Source: Parolsenella sp958406235 (GTDB lineage Bacteria; Actinomycetota; Coriobacteriia; Coriobacteriales; Atopobiaceae). Taken from it: a stretch of 64,000 bases of DNA. Of the stretch, positions 53,409 through 60,550 are shown in pieces. Position 1 is the stretch's first letter. Each line of letters starts with the position of its first letter. Under the pieces are notes generated by a model, which was not told the origin of the DNA, searched no databases, and was given only the letters and a program-made list of their open reading frames with translations. Made by a program: the position numbers and the translations under genes. The stretch lies in the NCBI RefSeq assembly GCF_039062465.1, contig NZ_JBCLNF010000001.1:186001-250000 (forward strand), read 5' to 3'.

Positions 53409-53476
53409 GCGCCTCTTGGTCGCTACGCATCCGTTTTTCGACTCTCAAATAGGCATCCAATCGAAGGAGCATCTCT

Positions 53477-54799
53477 ATGTCCGAAAAGGGTAAGGTCGTT
53501 CTCGCGTATTCCGGTGGCCTCGACACCTCGTGCCTTCTCAAGTATCTCCAGGATGAAGGCTACGACGTGGTCTCCTGCATCGCCGCCCTCGGCCAGCCGT
53601 CCGAGGAGCGCAAGGACATCGATGCCGTGAACGAGAAGGCCAAGATGCTCGGTGCCGTGGCCGCATATGACGTCGACATCCGTGACGAGTTCTGTGAGGA
53701 CTTCGTCGCCAAGGCGATCTTCGCCAACGGCATGTACGAGAACAAGTATCCGCTGCTCTCCGCCCTGTCTCGTCCCGCCATCTGCCGTCACCTCGTGAAG
53801 GTGGCCCAGGCCGAGGGTGCCGTCGCCATCGCCCATGGTTGTACCGGCAAGGGCAACGACCAGGTGCGTTTCGAACTCGAGTGCAAGGCCCTCGACCCGA
53901 CGCTCGACATCCTCGGTCCGGTCCGCAGCTGGGAGCTCACCACGCGCTCGAGCGAGATTGAGTACGCGCAGTCTCACGGCATCCCCGTTGACGCCACCAA
54001 GGAGAATCCGTACTCAATTGACGAGAACGTGTGGGGTCGTGCCATCGAGTGCGGTGTGCTCGAGGATCCGTGGAACTCCGCGCCCGACGGAGCCTGGTCG
54101 CTCACCGTCAACGCCGAGGACGCGCCTGACGAGGCCCGCGATGTCGTCATTGGCTTCGAGGCGGGTCTGCCCGTCTCCATCGACGGCCAGCGCATGAAGC
54201 TGTATGACCTCATCGCCGCGCTTAATGAGATCGTGGGCAGCCACGGCTTTGGTCGCATCGACATGATCGAGGACCGTCTCGTCGGCCTCAAGAGCCGCGA
54301 GTGCTATGAGCAGCCGGGCGCCCTGGCCATCATCATGGCCCACAAGCAGCTCGAGTCCCTGTGCCTGCCGGGCGACGTGCTCCACACCAAGCTTCAGCTC
54401 GAGCACGACTGGAGCCGTCAGGTCTACAACGGCCTTTGGTACTCGCCGCTCAAGGACGCGCTCGACGCCTTCTTCGCGAGCACCCAGAAGACCGTCAGTG
54501 GCGAGGTCCGTCTGCACCTCTACAAGGGCAACTGCACGGTCACCGGTTCTCGTGCCGATAGCTCGATGTATGACTTCGGTCTGGCTACCTACGATAAGGG
54601 CGACACCTTCGACCGTACTGCCGCCAAGGGCTTCATGGACCTCTTTGGTCTGCCCAACCGCGTCTGGGCCGAGCGTCGCATCGAGCGCGAGAAGGCCGCC
54701 GGCGTTGCCGCTGCCGCCCAGATCGCCGCGATGGGCGTGAAGGAGGCTGAGGCTGCCGGCACCGGCGAGGCCGGAGCTTCTGGCGCCAGCGCCAAGTAG
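53477..54799 (+). CDS. argG: Argininosuccinate synthase
   Basis: 440 residues. It condenses citrulline and aspartate with ATP. The PP-loop LAYSGGLDTSCLLKYL (residues 9-24), HGCTGKGNDQVRFE near 117 and SLTVNAEDAPDEARDVVIGFE near 210 are diagnostic. The last 40 residues are an Ala/Gly-rich tail. AAGGAG precedes the ATG. argH is not in the window. Confidence 0.96.
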   Translation: MSEKGKVVLAYSGGLDTSCLLKYLQDEGYDVVSCIAALGQPSEERKDIDAVNEKAKMLGAVAAYDVDIRDEFCEDFVAKAIFANGMYENKYPLLSALSRPAICRHLVKVAQAEGAVAIAHGCTGKGNDQVRFELECKALDPTLDILGPVRSWELTTRSSEIEYAQSHGIPVDATKENPYSIDENVWGRAIECGVLEDPWNSAPDGAWSLTVNAEDAPDEARDVVIGFEAGLPVSIDGQRMKLYDLIAALNEIVGSHGFGRIDMIEDRLVGLKSRECYEQPGALAIIMAHKQLESLCLPGDVLHTKLQLEHDWSRQVYNGLWYSPLKDALDAFFASTQKTVSGEVRLHLYKGNCTVTGSRADSSMYDFGLATYDKGDTFDRTAAKGFMDLFGLPNRVWAERRIEREKAAGVAAAAQIAAMGVKEAEAAGTGEAGASGASAK

Positions 54800-54820
54800 G
54801 CAATCCCTTTCATACGGGAT

Positions 54821-54857
54821 GCGCCCCGCTTCCAGAGGTTTGGAGGCGGGGCGCTTT
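54821..54857 (+). terminator. Terminator after argG
   Basis: GCGCCCCGC (54821-54829) and GCGGGGCGC (54846-54854) with an inner TCC/GGA stem, followed by only three T. Confidence 0.65.
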
Positions 54858-54874
54858 GCGTTTGGGGTTGAGTT

Positions 54875-55010
54875 GCGTTTGCGGCTGGGTTGCGCTTGGG
54901 GCACGCCGCGTTTGCGGCTGGGTTGCGCTTGGGGCACGCTGCGTGTGGGCGCGCCGCTCGCATTTGGGGCACTTTGCGTATGGGGGCTCGCGTTTGGGGC
55001 GCGCCGCCTG
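54875..55010. repeat. 33-bp tandem repeat array between argG and the flavodoxin gene
   Basis: 54875-54907 and 54908-54940 are head-to-tail 33-base copies that differ only in the last base (C/T). At least two degenerate copies, each starting GCGT and containing TTGGGG or TGGGG, continue to about 55010. A partial unit precedes at about 54856. The array lies between convergent genes and is not convincingly coding. Confidence 0.8.
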
Positions 55011-55035
55011 CGTTGGCATTGCGCTGTTCGTGGGG

Positions 55036-55563
55036 CTAGATTAGGCCCGCATCGCGGAGGCTTGCCTCGAGCGCTCGAAGGTCATCATTGTCCGGATGGG
55101 TGCGGGCAACCTCGAAGTTCCTGATGAACATCTCCGCGCGCTTGGCCTCTGGACTATCTGGATCAGCATCGGCGAGCATCTTCTTGTAACGCCCAAGGAC
55201 CGTCTCGGGCATCTTGCCCTGGCACATGAACGAGCCCACGAGGTCGCAGCTCGCGGCGAGGTCCCCACGCATACGCGCGAGTACGCCGTTGAAGTACTCA
55301 GCGGACTCGCCGAAGCCACAGGTGCCAAAGATGAACACGCGCTTGTGGGAGAGGCCGCGGACGAACTCCGCCACCTCCGAGGTCGAGGTGCCCTTATCCG
55401 TCCACGAACCAACGAAGACGATGTCCGCGTCTGCGGCGTTTGCGGGAGCCTGCTCGGGTGCGCCGAAATATACGCAACCGTCCTCTCCCATTAGCTTAGA
55501 GATTCGCTTTGCTATGAGCTCGGTGTTACCCGTCTTGCTCGAGAAGACGATGGAGTAGCTCAT
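55036..55563 (-). CDS. Flavodoxin-family protein (BilS-like family)
   Basis: 175 residues. The FMN phosphate loop is FSSKTGNTELIAKRI (residues 7-21); VGSWTDKGTSTSEVAEF near 51 and FGTCGFGESAEYF near 79 are typical of the Flavodoxin_3/BilS group, followed by SFMCQGKMPETVLGRYKKM near 111. It would shuttle electrons in the cytoplasm. BilS partners a bilirubin reductase; no bilR-like gene is adjacent here, so only the family, not that role, is claimed. Confidence 0.85.
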   Translation of the reverse strand: MSYSIVFSSKTGNTELIAKRISKLMGEDGCVYFGAPEQAPANAADADIVFVGSWTDKGTSTSEVAEFVRGLSHKRVFIFGTCGFGESAEYFNGVLARMRGDLAASCDLVGSFMCQGKMPETVLGRYKKMLADADPDSPEAKRAEMFIRNFEVARTHPDNDDLRALEASLRDAGLI

Positions 55564-55706
55564 GGATACCTCCGAGACCGTGCGATGTGTGGCTGGGCGC
55601 GATAGCTGTGCGTGAGTGCGGCGGCATGCCGCCTGCTGCGTTGTCGCGTATGTTCGGTTATACCCGCGATTGAGCTAGCCATACGCCCGGCATGCGTGGC
55701 GGGCAC

Positions 55707-55742
55707 AAAGAAGGCGGCCGCCCCGAAATCGAGACGGCCGTC
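55707..55742 (-). terminator. Terminator of pyrE
   Basis: On the minus strand GACGGCCGTC (55742-55733) pairs imperfectly with GGCGGCCGCC (55722-55713), followed by TTCTTTG. Confidence 0.65.
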
Positions 55743-55788
55743 ATTTTGTCAGCGTTTACCGGCGGTTGCGGCGGGGTCCCTGCGGACC

Positions 55789-56475
55789 TTACTGCTCCTT
55801 GACGCCGTACTGCTCGTAGTAGGCGTCGATGTCGGCCTTGAGGGCGTCGTCGATGACGACCTTGCCCTCAATCTCATGGTTGTAGAGGGTCTCGACGACC
55901 TCGGCCATGGAAACGATGCTAGCGACGGGGAAGCCGTACTTGGCCTCGATCTCCTTCTGGGCGGTGGTCACGCCACCCTTGCCGACCTCCATGCGGTTGA
56001 GGGAGACGATGAGGCCCTTGATTTCGACGTCTGCGGCAGCCTTGACCTTGGGGTAGGTCTCATCGATGGACTTGCCGGAGGTGGTGACGTCCTCGACCAT
56101 GATCACGCGGTCGCCGTCCTGCGGCTCGTAGCCGAGGAGGTTGCCCTTGTCGGCGCCGTGCTCCTTGGCCTCCTTGCGGTCGCAGCAGTACTTGACCTCC
56201 TTGCCGTAGAGCTCGTGGTAGGCGATGGCGGTCACGACGGCCAGGGGGATGCCCTTGTAGGCCGGCCCGAAGAGGACGTCGAAGTCATCGCCGAAGTTGT
56301 CGTGAATGGCCTGGGCGTAGTACTCGCCAAGGCGCTTGAGCTGGGAGCCGGTGACGTAGGCGCCGGCGTTCATGAAGAAGGGGGACTGACGGCCGCTCTT
56401 GAGCGTGAAGCTGCCGAACTTCAGGACGTCAGACTCGACCATGAACTTGATGAATTCGCTCTTGTATGCCTCCAT
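55789..56475 (-). CDS. pyrE: Orotate phosphoribosyltransferase
   Basis: 228 residues. It joins orotate and PRPP to give OMP in pyrimidine synthesis. The PRPP motif is VIMVEDVTTSGKS near residue 122; LKSGRQSPFFMNAG near 25 and FGPAYKGIPLA near 69 are family segments. ATG 56475 is chosen over the longer frame because GAGGGGAG lies just upstream and the extension is repeat-derived. It follows the amino acid transporter operon, with palindromic elements between. Confidence 0.94.
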   Translation of the reverse strand: MEAYKSEFIKFMVESDVLKFGSFTLKSGRQSPFFMNAGAYVTGSQLKRLGEYYAQAIHDNFGDDFDVLFGPAYKGIPLAVVTAIAYHELYGKEVKYCCDRKEAKEHGADKGNLLGYEPQDGDRVIMVEDVTTSGKSIDETYPKVKAAADVEIKGLIVSLNRMEVGKGGVTTAQKEIEAKYGFPVASIVSMAEVVETLYNHEIEGKVVIDDALKADIDAYYEQYGVKEQ

Positions 56476-56539
56476 GGGGCTCCCCTCGGGCGTGGTTTGC
56501 ACATTCGCAACTAGGATAGAGCAAATTCCGCAGCGAAGA

Positions 56540-56627
56540 GTTGACAAAGGGAGTTGACAAAGGGACAGTCCCTTTGTCAACCTTTGTCAACCCGGACCAG
56601 AAAAAGGGACTGTCCCTTTTTCTGGTC
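56540..56627. repeat. Two adjacent REP-like palindromes (GGGAC-N-GTCCC core)
   Basis: 56553-56581 is a perfect palindrome, GTTGACAAAGGGAC-A plus its complement. A shorter copy of its arms (GTTGACAAAGG 56540-56550, CCTTTGTCAAC 56581-56591) nests around it. 56595-56627 is a second perfect palindrome, GACCAGAAAAAGGGAC-T plus complement, whose last base is the first base of the ATPase stop codon. Both lie between the amino acid ABC ATPase and pyrE. Confidence 0.9.
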
Positions 56628-57427
56628 TACTGCGTGTAGCGGGAGAGGAACTCGCGGGTGCGGGGGTGCTGGGGGTTTTCGAAGACCTGCTGGGGCGTAC
56701 CCTCTTCGACGATGCTGCCGCCGTCCATGAAGACGACGCGGTCAGCGACCTCGCGCGCGAAGCTCATCTCGTGCGTCACGATCACCATGGTCATCTGCTC
56801 GGCGGCGAGGCCCTTGATGACGCGCAGCACTTCCGCGGTGAGCTCCGGGTCAAGCGCGCTCGTGGGTTCGTCGAAGAAGAGTACCTCGGGGTTCATGGCG
56901 AGGGCGCGCGCGATGCTCACGCGCTGCTGCTGGCCTCCGGAGAGCTGACAGGGAACCTTGTCCTCGTTGCCGGTGAGGCCCATCTTTGCGAGGAGCTCGC
57001 GCGCCTGCGCCTCGACCTCGTCTTTATTGCGGTGCTGCACGTGGATGGGGGCGTCCGTGACGTTGTGCAGAACGCTCATGTGCGGGAAGAGGTTGTAGGC
57101 TTGAAATACCAGGCCAAAGCGCTGGCGTGCGGCCTTGAGGACGGCCGCGTCGCCGTAGCGCGAGCATCCGCTCCCGTCATCCGCGGCGACCCTTACGTCT
57201 CCATAGGAAAGGCTTCCGCCGTCGAGCTTCTCGAGTAGCGTCATGCAGCGAAGCAGCGTCGACTTTCCGCCGCCGGACGCGCCGATGATGGCTACGACCT
57301 CTCCGCGATTGACCTCGAGCGTGATCCCCTTGAGCACCTCGGTGTCGCCAAATGACTTGCGCGCGCCCTCGATCGAGACGACTCGCTGGTTCGTTGCGCT
57401 GGTGTCTGTTGCGATGGTTTCAGGCAT
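56627..57427 (-). CDS. Polar amino acid ABC importer, ATPase subunit
   Basis: 266 residues of the GlnQ/TcyC type. Walker A GASGGGKSTLLR (about 49-60), LSGGQQQRVSIARALA near 160 and LFFDEPTSALDPEL near 182 are intact; the D- and H-loops follow (IVTHEMSFAREV). Compared with GlnQ it carries a short insert (about 77-95, YGDVRVAADDGSGCSR) after the Q-loop lead-in. It is the last gene of a substrate-binding protein, permease, ATPase operon, 9 bp after the permease. Confidence 0.93.
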   Translation of the reverse strand: MPETIATDTSATNQRVVSIEGARKSFGDTEVLKGITLEVNRGEVVAIIGASGGGKSTLLRCMTLLEKLDGGSLSYGDVRVAADDGSGCSRYGDAAVLKAARQRFGLVFQAYNLFPHMSVLHNVTDAPIHVQHRNKDEVEAQARELLAKMGLTGNEDKVPCQLSGGQQQRVSIARALAMNPEVLFFDEPTSALDPELTAEVLRVIKGLAAEQMTMVIVTHEMSFAREVADRVVFMDGGSIVEEGTPQQVFENPQHPRTREFLSRYTQ

Positions 57428-57436
57428 CGAAGCCTC

Positions 57437-58090
57437 CTAGTCGTGGTAGTAGTCGAGTTTCTTCTCGAGTACGCCGAGCGCGACCTCCACCAGGAAGTTG
57501 AACACCCAGTAGAAGAGCGCGGCGATGGCAAACGGCATCATGCTCACCTGAGACGCCACGAGCGCCTTGGCGGTGGAGAACATCTCGGCGACTCCGATGG
57601 AGAAGGCGAGCGAGGTGTCCTTTACGAGGGTGATGACCTCGTTTCCCATGGCAGGGAGGATGCGCTTGGCAACCTGGGGGAGGACGATGCGGAAGAACGT
57701 CTGGCCGTTCGAATAGCCGAGGACCTCGGCAGCCTCATACTGGCCACGCGGTATGGACTGGATGCCCGAGCGGTAGATCTCCGCGAAGTACGCGGCGTAG
57801 TTGATGATGAACGCCACGACGCAGGCATGCCATTTGGAGTCCGGCGTGAGTTGAATGCCGAAGACGTAATAAGGGGAGAAGTAGATCGCGAACATCTGCA
57901 GCATGAGCGGCGTTCCGCGTAACACGCTGATGAACGCCCGTGCGAGCAGCGCCAGCGGGCGCAGGCGGCTCATTCGGGCGAGCGCCACCGGTATGCCCAG
58001 GGGGATGGCTCCGATGAGCGTGAGCATAAAGAGCTTGAGCGACACGCCAAAGCCCTGTATCAGCATGCCCGTCATCGTTGCTATGTCCAT
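57437..58090 (-). CDS. Polar amino acid ABC importer, permease subunit
   Basis: 217 residues with about five membrane segments, the HisM/GlnP size. VLRGTPLMLQMFAIYF near 56 and EVLGYSNGQTFFRIVLPQVAKRILPAMGNEVITLVKDTSL (about 120-160) contain the EAA loop that docks on the ATPase. ATG 58090 is preceded by AGGAGG; the frame remains open upstream without a ribosome site. Specificity (cystine, glutamine, arginine or other) cannot be read. Confidence 0.93.
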   Translation of the reverse strand: MDIATMTGMLIQGFGVSLKLFMLTLIGAIPLGIPVALARMSRLRPLALLARAFISVLRGTPLMLQMFAIYFSPYYVFGIQLTPDSKWHACVVAFIINYAAYFAEIYRSGIQSIPRGQYEAAEVLGYSNGQTFFRIVLPQVAKRILPAMGNEVITLVKDTSLAFSIGVAEMFSTAKALVASQVSMMPFAIAALFYWVFNFLVEVALGVLEKKLDYYHD

Positions 58091-58198
58091 GGTGCCTCCT
58101 GTGCCGTTCGCGCCGGCGGTGCCTGGGATGCGGCGCCGCCGGCGCATACCGGGTGTGTTGTGCGGTGTCTTGCGGAGCTCCGAGCGGGCGAGCCTTGG

Positions 58199-59071
58199 CT
58201 ACTTGAGCTCCCAGTTCTCGTACGAGATGCCGTAACTCGTGTACTTCTCGCAGAGGTCCTTGACGAAGCCGTCCGCGTCCATGGCCTTAAGGGTCTCGGT
58301 GACCTTGTCGGCGAGGGCCTGGGAGCCCTTCTTGAAGCCCACGGCGTAGTTCTCGGTGGAGAGGTCCTCGTCGAGCTTGGTATAGGCGTCGGGCTTTGCG
58401 GAGAGCTGGTACTCGGCGATGGAGAGGTCACAGGCAACGGCGTCGACGGCGCCGGACTCGAGCTGCATGAAGGCGGTGTTGTAGTCACCGATGGTCTCGA
58501 GACCGGCGAACGACGCCGCGAGGTCCGCCTTGTCGCCCTGCAGTACCTCGAGGGCAGCGGAGTCGGTCTGGGTGATGACGTTCTTGCCCGCGAGATCGTC
58601 GAGGCTGGAGATGCCAGAGTCCTTCTTCACGACGACGACCTGGCCGTTCTTCATGTAGGGGGCGGAGAAGGTGTAGCCATCCTCGCGGCCCTCCATGGTG
58701 AAGCCGTTCCAGATGCAGGTGATCACGCCGGAGTTGAGCTGGGTGTCCTTGGCGTCCCAGTCGATTGGCTCGTACTCGACCTCCCAGCTGTTGCGGCGGC
58801 ACACCTCGGCGGCGAGGTCGAGGTCGAAGCCGGTGAACTGACCGTCATCGCCGACGAAGCCGTAGGGCGGGTACTCCTGGTCGAAGCCGACGGTCAGCTT
58901 GGTGATGTTCGCGGAGTCGTCGGCGGCCTCTGCCGTGGCACTGGCTGCGGTGGCCGTCGTCGCGGAGCCGGAGCCAGCGCCACAGCCGACGAGGCCGAGG
59001 CCGCAGACGGCGGCGATGCCGCCCGCGAGGGAGAGGAACTGACGGCGAGAGATGGAGTCGTTGGTGCGCAT
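58199..59071 (-). CDS. Polar amino acid ABC importer, substrate-binding lipoprotein
   Basis: 290 residues. A twin-arginine motif (SRRQFLSLAGG, Arg 9-10) and lipobox LVGC (Cys 30) indicate a Tat-exported lipoprotein. The mature protein has the SBP-bac-3 fold: KLTVGFDQEYPPYGFVGDDGQFTGFDLDLAAEV (about 57-89), an IDW segment and the CDLSIAEY hinge region. First gene of the importer operon. GGAGG precedes the ATG. Two large dyads overlap and flank its promoter. Confidence 0.93.
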   Translation of the reverse strand: MRTNDSISRRQFLSLAGGIAAVCGLGLVGCGAGSGSATTATAASATAEAADDSANITKLTVGFDQEYPPYGFVGDDGQFTGFDLDLAAEVCRRNSWEVEYEPIDWDAKDTQLNSGVITCIWNGFTMEGREDGYTFSAPYMKNGQVVVVKKDSGISSLDDLAGKNVITQTDSAALEVLQGDKADLAASFAGLETIGDYNTAFMQLESGAVDAVACDLSIAEYQLSAKPDAYTKLDEDLSTENYAVGFKKGSQALADKVTETLKAMDADGFVKDLCEKYTSYGISYENWELK

Positions 59072-59123
59072 GTGAGCCTCCTTGGGGTGCCGGGGACGCC
59101 GAGCGTCTGCATGACGCCTCGTG

Positions 59124-59183
59124 GCACTTTAGTCTGCTAAAGTTGCTGACAAGGACTTTAGCAGACTAAAGTGCGCGACACAA
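59124..59183 (-). promoter_or_regulatory. Amino acid importer promoter with twin dyad operators
   Basis: On the minus strand TTGTGT (plus 59178-59183) and TAAAGT (plus 59155-59160) are spaced 17 bp. The -10 lies inside the dyad ACTTTAG-CAGA-CTAAAGT (59155-59172). A second dyad ACTTTAG-TCTG-CTAAAGT (59126-59143) lies 29 bp downstream, and the two dyads, with one more base pair on each side, are perfect complements of each other (20-bp arms 59124-59143 and 59155-59174). This fits two operators for a dimeric repressor. Confidence 0.65.
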
Positions 59184-59220
59184 CGCGTTCTTAGTAACGG
59201 TCGTGTTAACAGAAAGAGGT

Positions 59221-59265
59221 GCACAATGGTTGACAAAGGGACTGTCCCTTTGTCAACCATTGTGC
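59221..59265. repeat. REP-like perfect palindrome, third copy of the GGGAC-N-GTCCC element
   Basis: Twenty-two-base arms (59221-59242 and 59244-59265) around a single T. The central part is the same as the element at 56553-56581 (GTTGACAAAGGGAC arms), with eight extra paired bases outside. It lies between the divergent amino acid importer and glycerate kinase genes. Confidence 0.92.
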
Positions 59266-59291
59266 CGCTGCCATAGGGAAAGGATCCTCCG

Positions 59292-60457
59292 GTGACCGAG
59301 CCTTCCATTCTCATTGCGTCTGACTCGTTCAAGGGCTCTGCGTCAAGCTTTCGAGTGGCTGAACTTATAGAACGGGGCATTCGCAGAGTTCTCCCACGGG
59401 CGGGCGTCAAGCGCCTGGCTATCGCTGACGGCGGGGAGGGCACGGTGGATGCCGTCATTGCGGCTCGAAATGGCGAGATCCGCGAAGTGGACGTTCTTGG
59501 CCCTCTCGGCGAACCCGTCCGTGCCCGCTACGGGCTCTTCGACCGAGACTGCGCCATCATCGAGATGGCGGAGGCGGCGGGAATCACGCTCGTGGAGCAG
59601 AATCGCTCGAACGCCCTGCTTGCCTCATCGTACGGCGTCGGCCAGCTCATAGGCGACGCCCTGGATGCTGGCGTCCGTCACATCTACGTCGGTCTCGGCG
59701 GATCTGCTACGAGCGGCGGCGGCTCCGGCATGGCCAAAGCCCTTGGGGTTCGCTTGCTCAATGCGAGCGGGGAGGATGTCGCTCCGGGGCTCGCCGGTCT
59801 CAGAGACCTCGCTCGCATCGATCTTGCGGGCCTCGACCCGAGGCTGGCGGATACGGAAATCGTTGCCATAACGGATGTCACGAACCCCCTGACGGGTCCG
59901 TCTGGCGCCGTCGCGGTGTATGGCCCCCAGAAGGGCATCGATGTCCGCGACGTGGGTGCCGCCGATTCCTGGATGCGCTCTTACGCGCGTATGCTCGAAG
60001 CCATATGCGGGCGTGACATCGACGCCGTGCCGGGAGCGGGCGCTGCCGGCACGGCGTCGGTGCGGCGCTAACGGCATTTTGCGGCGCGCGTGTCGAGCGC
60101 GGCATCGAGTTCGTGCTTGATGCCATCCATATTGACGAGGCTCTCGAAGGAGTTGACCTCGTTATCACTGGCGAGGGACACATGGACGCACAGTCCGCGT
60201 TTGGCAAGGCTCCCGTGGGCGTTGCTCGCCGTGCCAAGGCGAGGGGGATTCCCGTCGTGGCGGTTGTGGGTGGGCGCGCCGAGGACCTTGGCGAGGTCTA
60301 TGAGAGTGGTATTGACCTCGTGGTCCCTGCTGTCATCGGGCCTTCGACGCTGGAGCAGTGCATGGCGGGCGCCGTGACGTTGTTACCCATCGCGGGGGAG
60401 TCCGTGGCGCGCGCGTTCTTGCTTGGAACCCGTGCGCGTCGTGTGGCGAGGCCTTGA
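59292..60457 (+). pseudogene. Glycerate kinase (GlxK/GarK family) split by a frameshift
   Basis: From GTG 59292, 249 residues match the glycerate 2-kinase family (ILIASDSFKGSASS, IADGGEGTVDAV, GLGGSATSGGGSGMAKALG, ITDVTNPLTGPSGA) up to PGAGAAG at 60050, then a stop at 60071. The rest (GVGAALTAFCGARVERG, DLVITGEGHMDAQSAFGKAPVGVARRAK) continues in another frame to 60457. Dropping two bases (AC, 60051-60052) rebuilds the family motif GAAGGVGAAL exactly. Full length would be about 388 residues. Likely inactive unless this is a sequence error. AAAGGA precedes the start. Confidence 0.85.
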
Positions 60458-60469
60458 TTCACGCGTAGC

Positions 60470-60539
60470 CTCGATTAGTCATGGTAAAGTTGACCACGGA
60501 TAAGTAGACAACCTAATCGAGTCGCATGATGCGACTCGA
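60470..60539 (+). promoter_or_regulatory. Promoter and dyads ahead of the GltD-like gene
   Basis: An extended -10 TGG-TAAAGT (60482-60490) is bracketed by CTCGATTAG (60470-60478) and its complement CTAATCGAG (60513-60521). A perfect palindrome with 11-base arms, TCGAGTCGCAT-G-complement (60517-60539), follows and ends just before GAAAGG. Both look like operator or leader-hairpin sites. Confidence 0.5.
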
Positions 60540-60550
60540 AGAAAGGGTGC

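Noticed and set aside
54589..55124. Open frames through the 33-bp repeat array (both strands)
   Set aside because: They exist only because the unit is a multiple of three bases; low-complexity peptides, no ribosome site.
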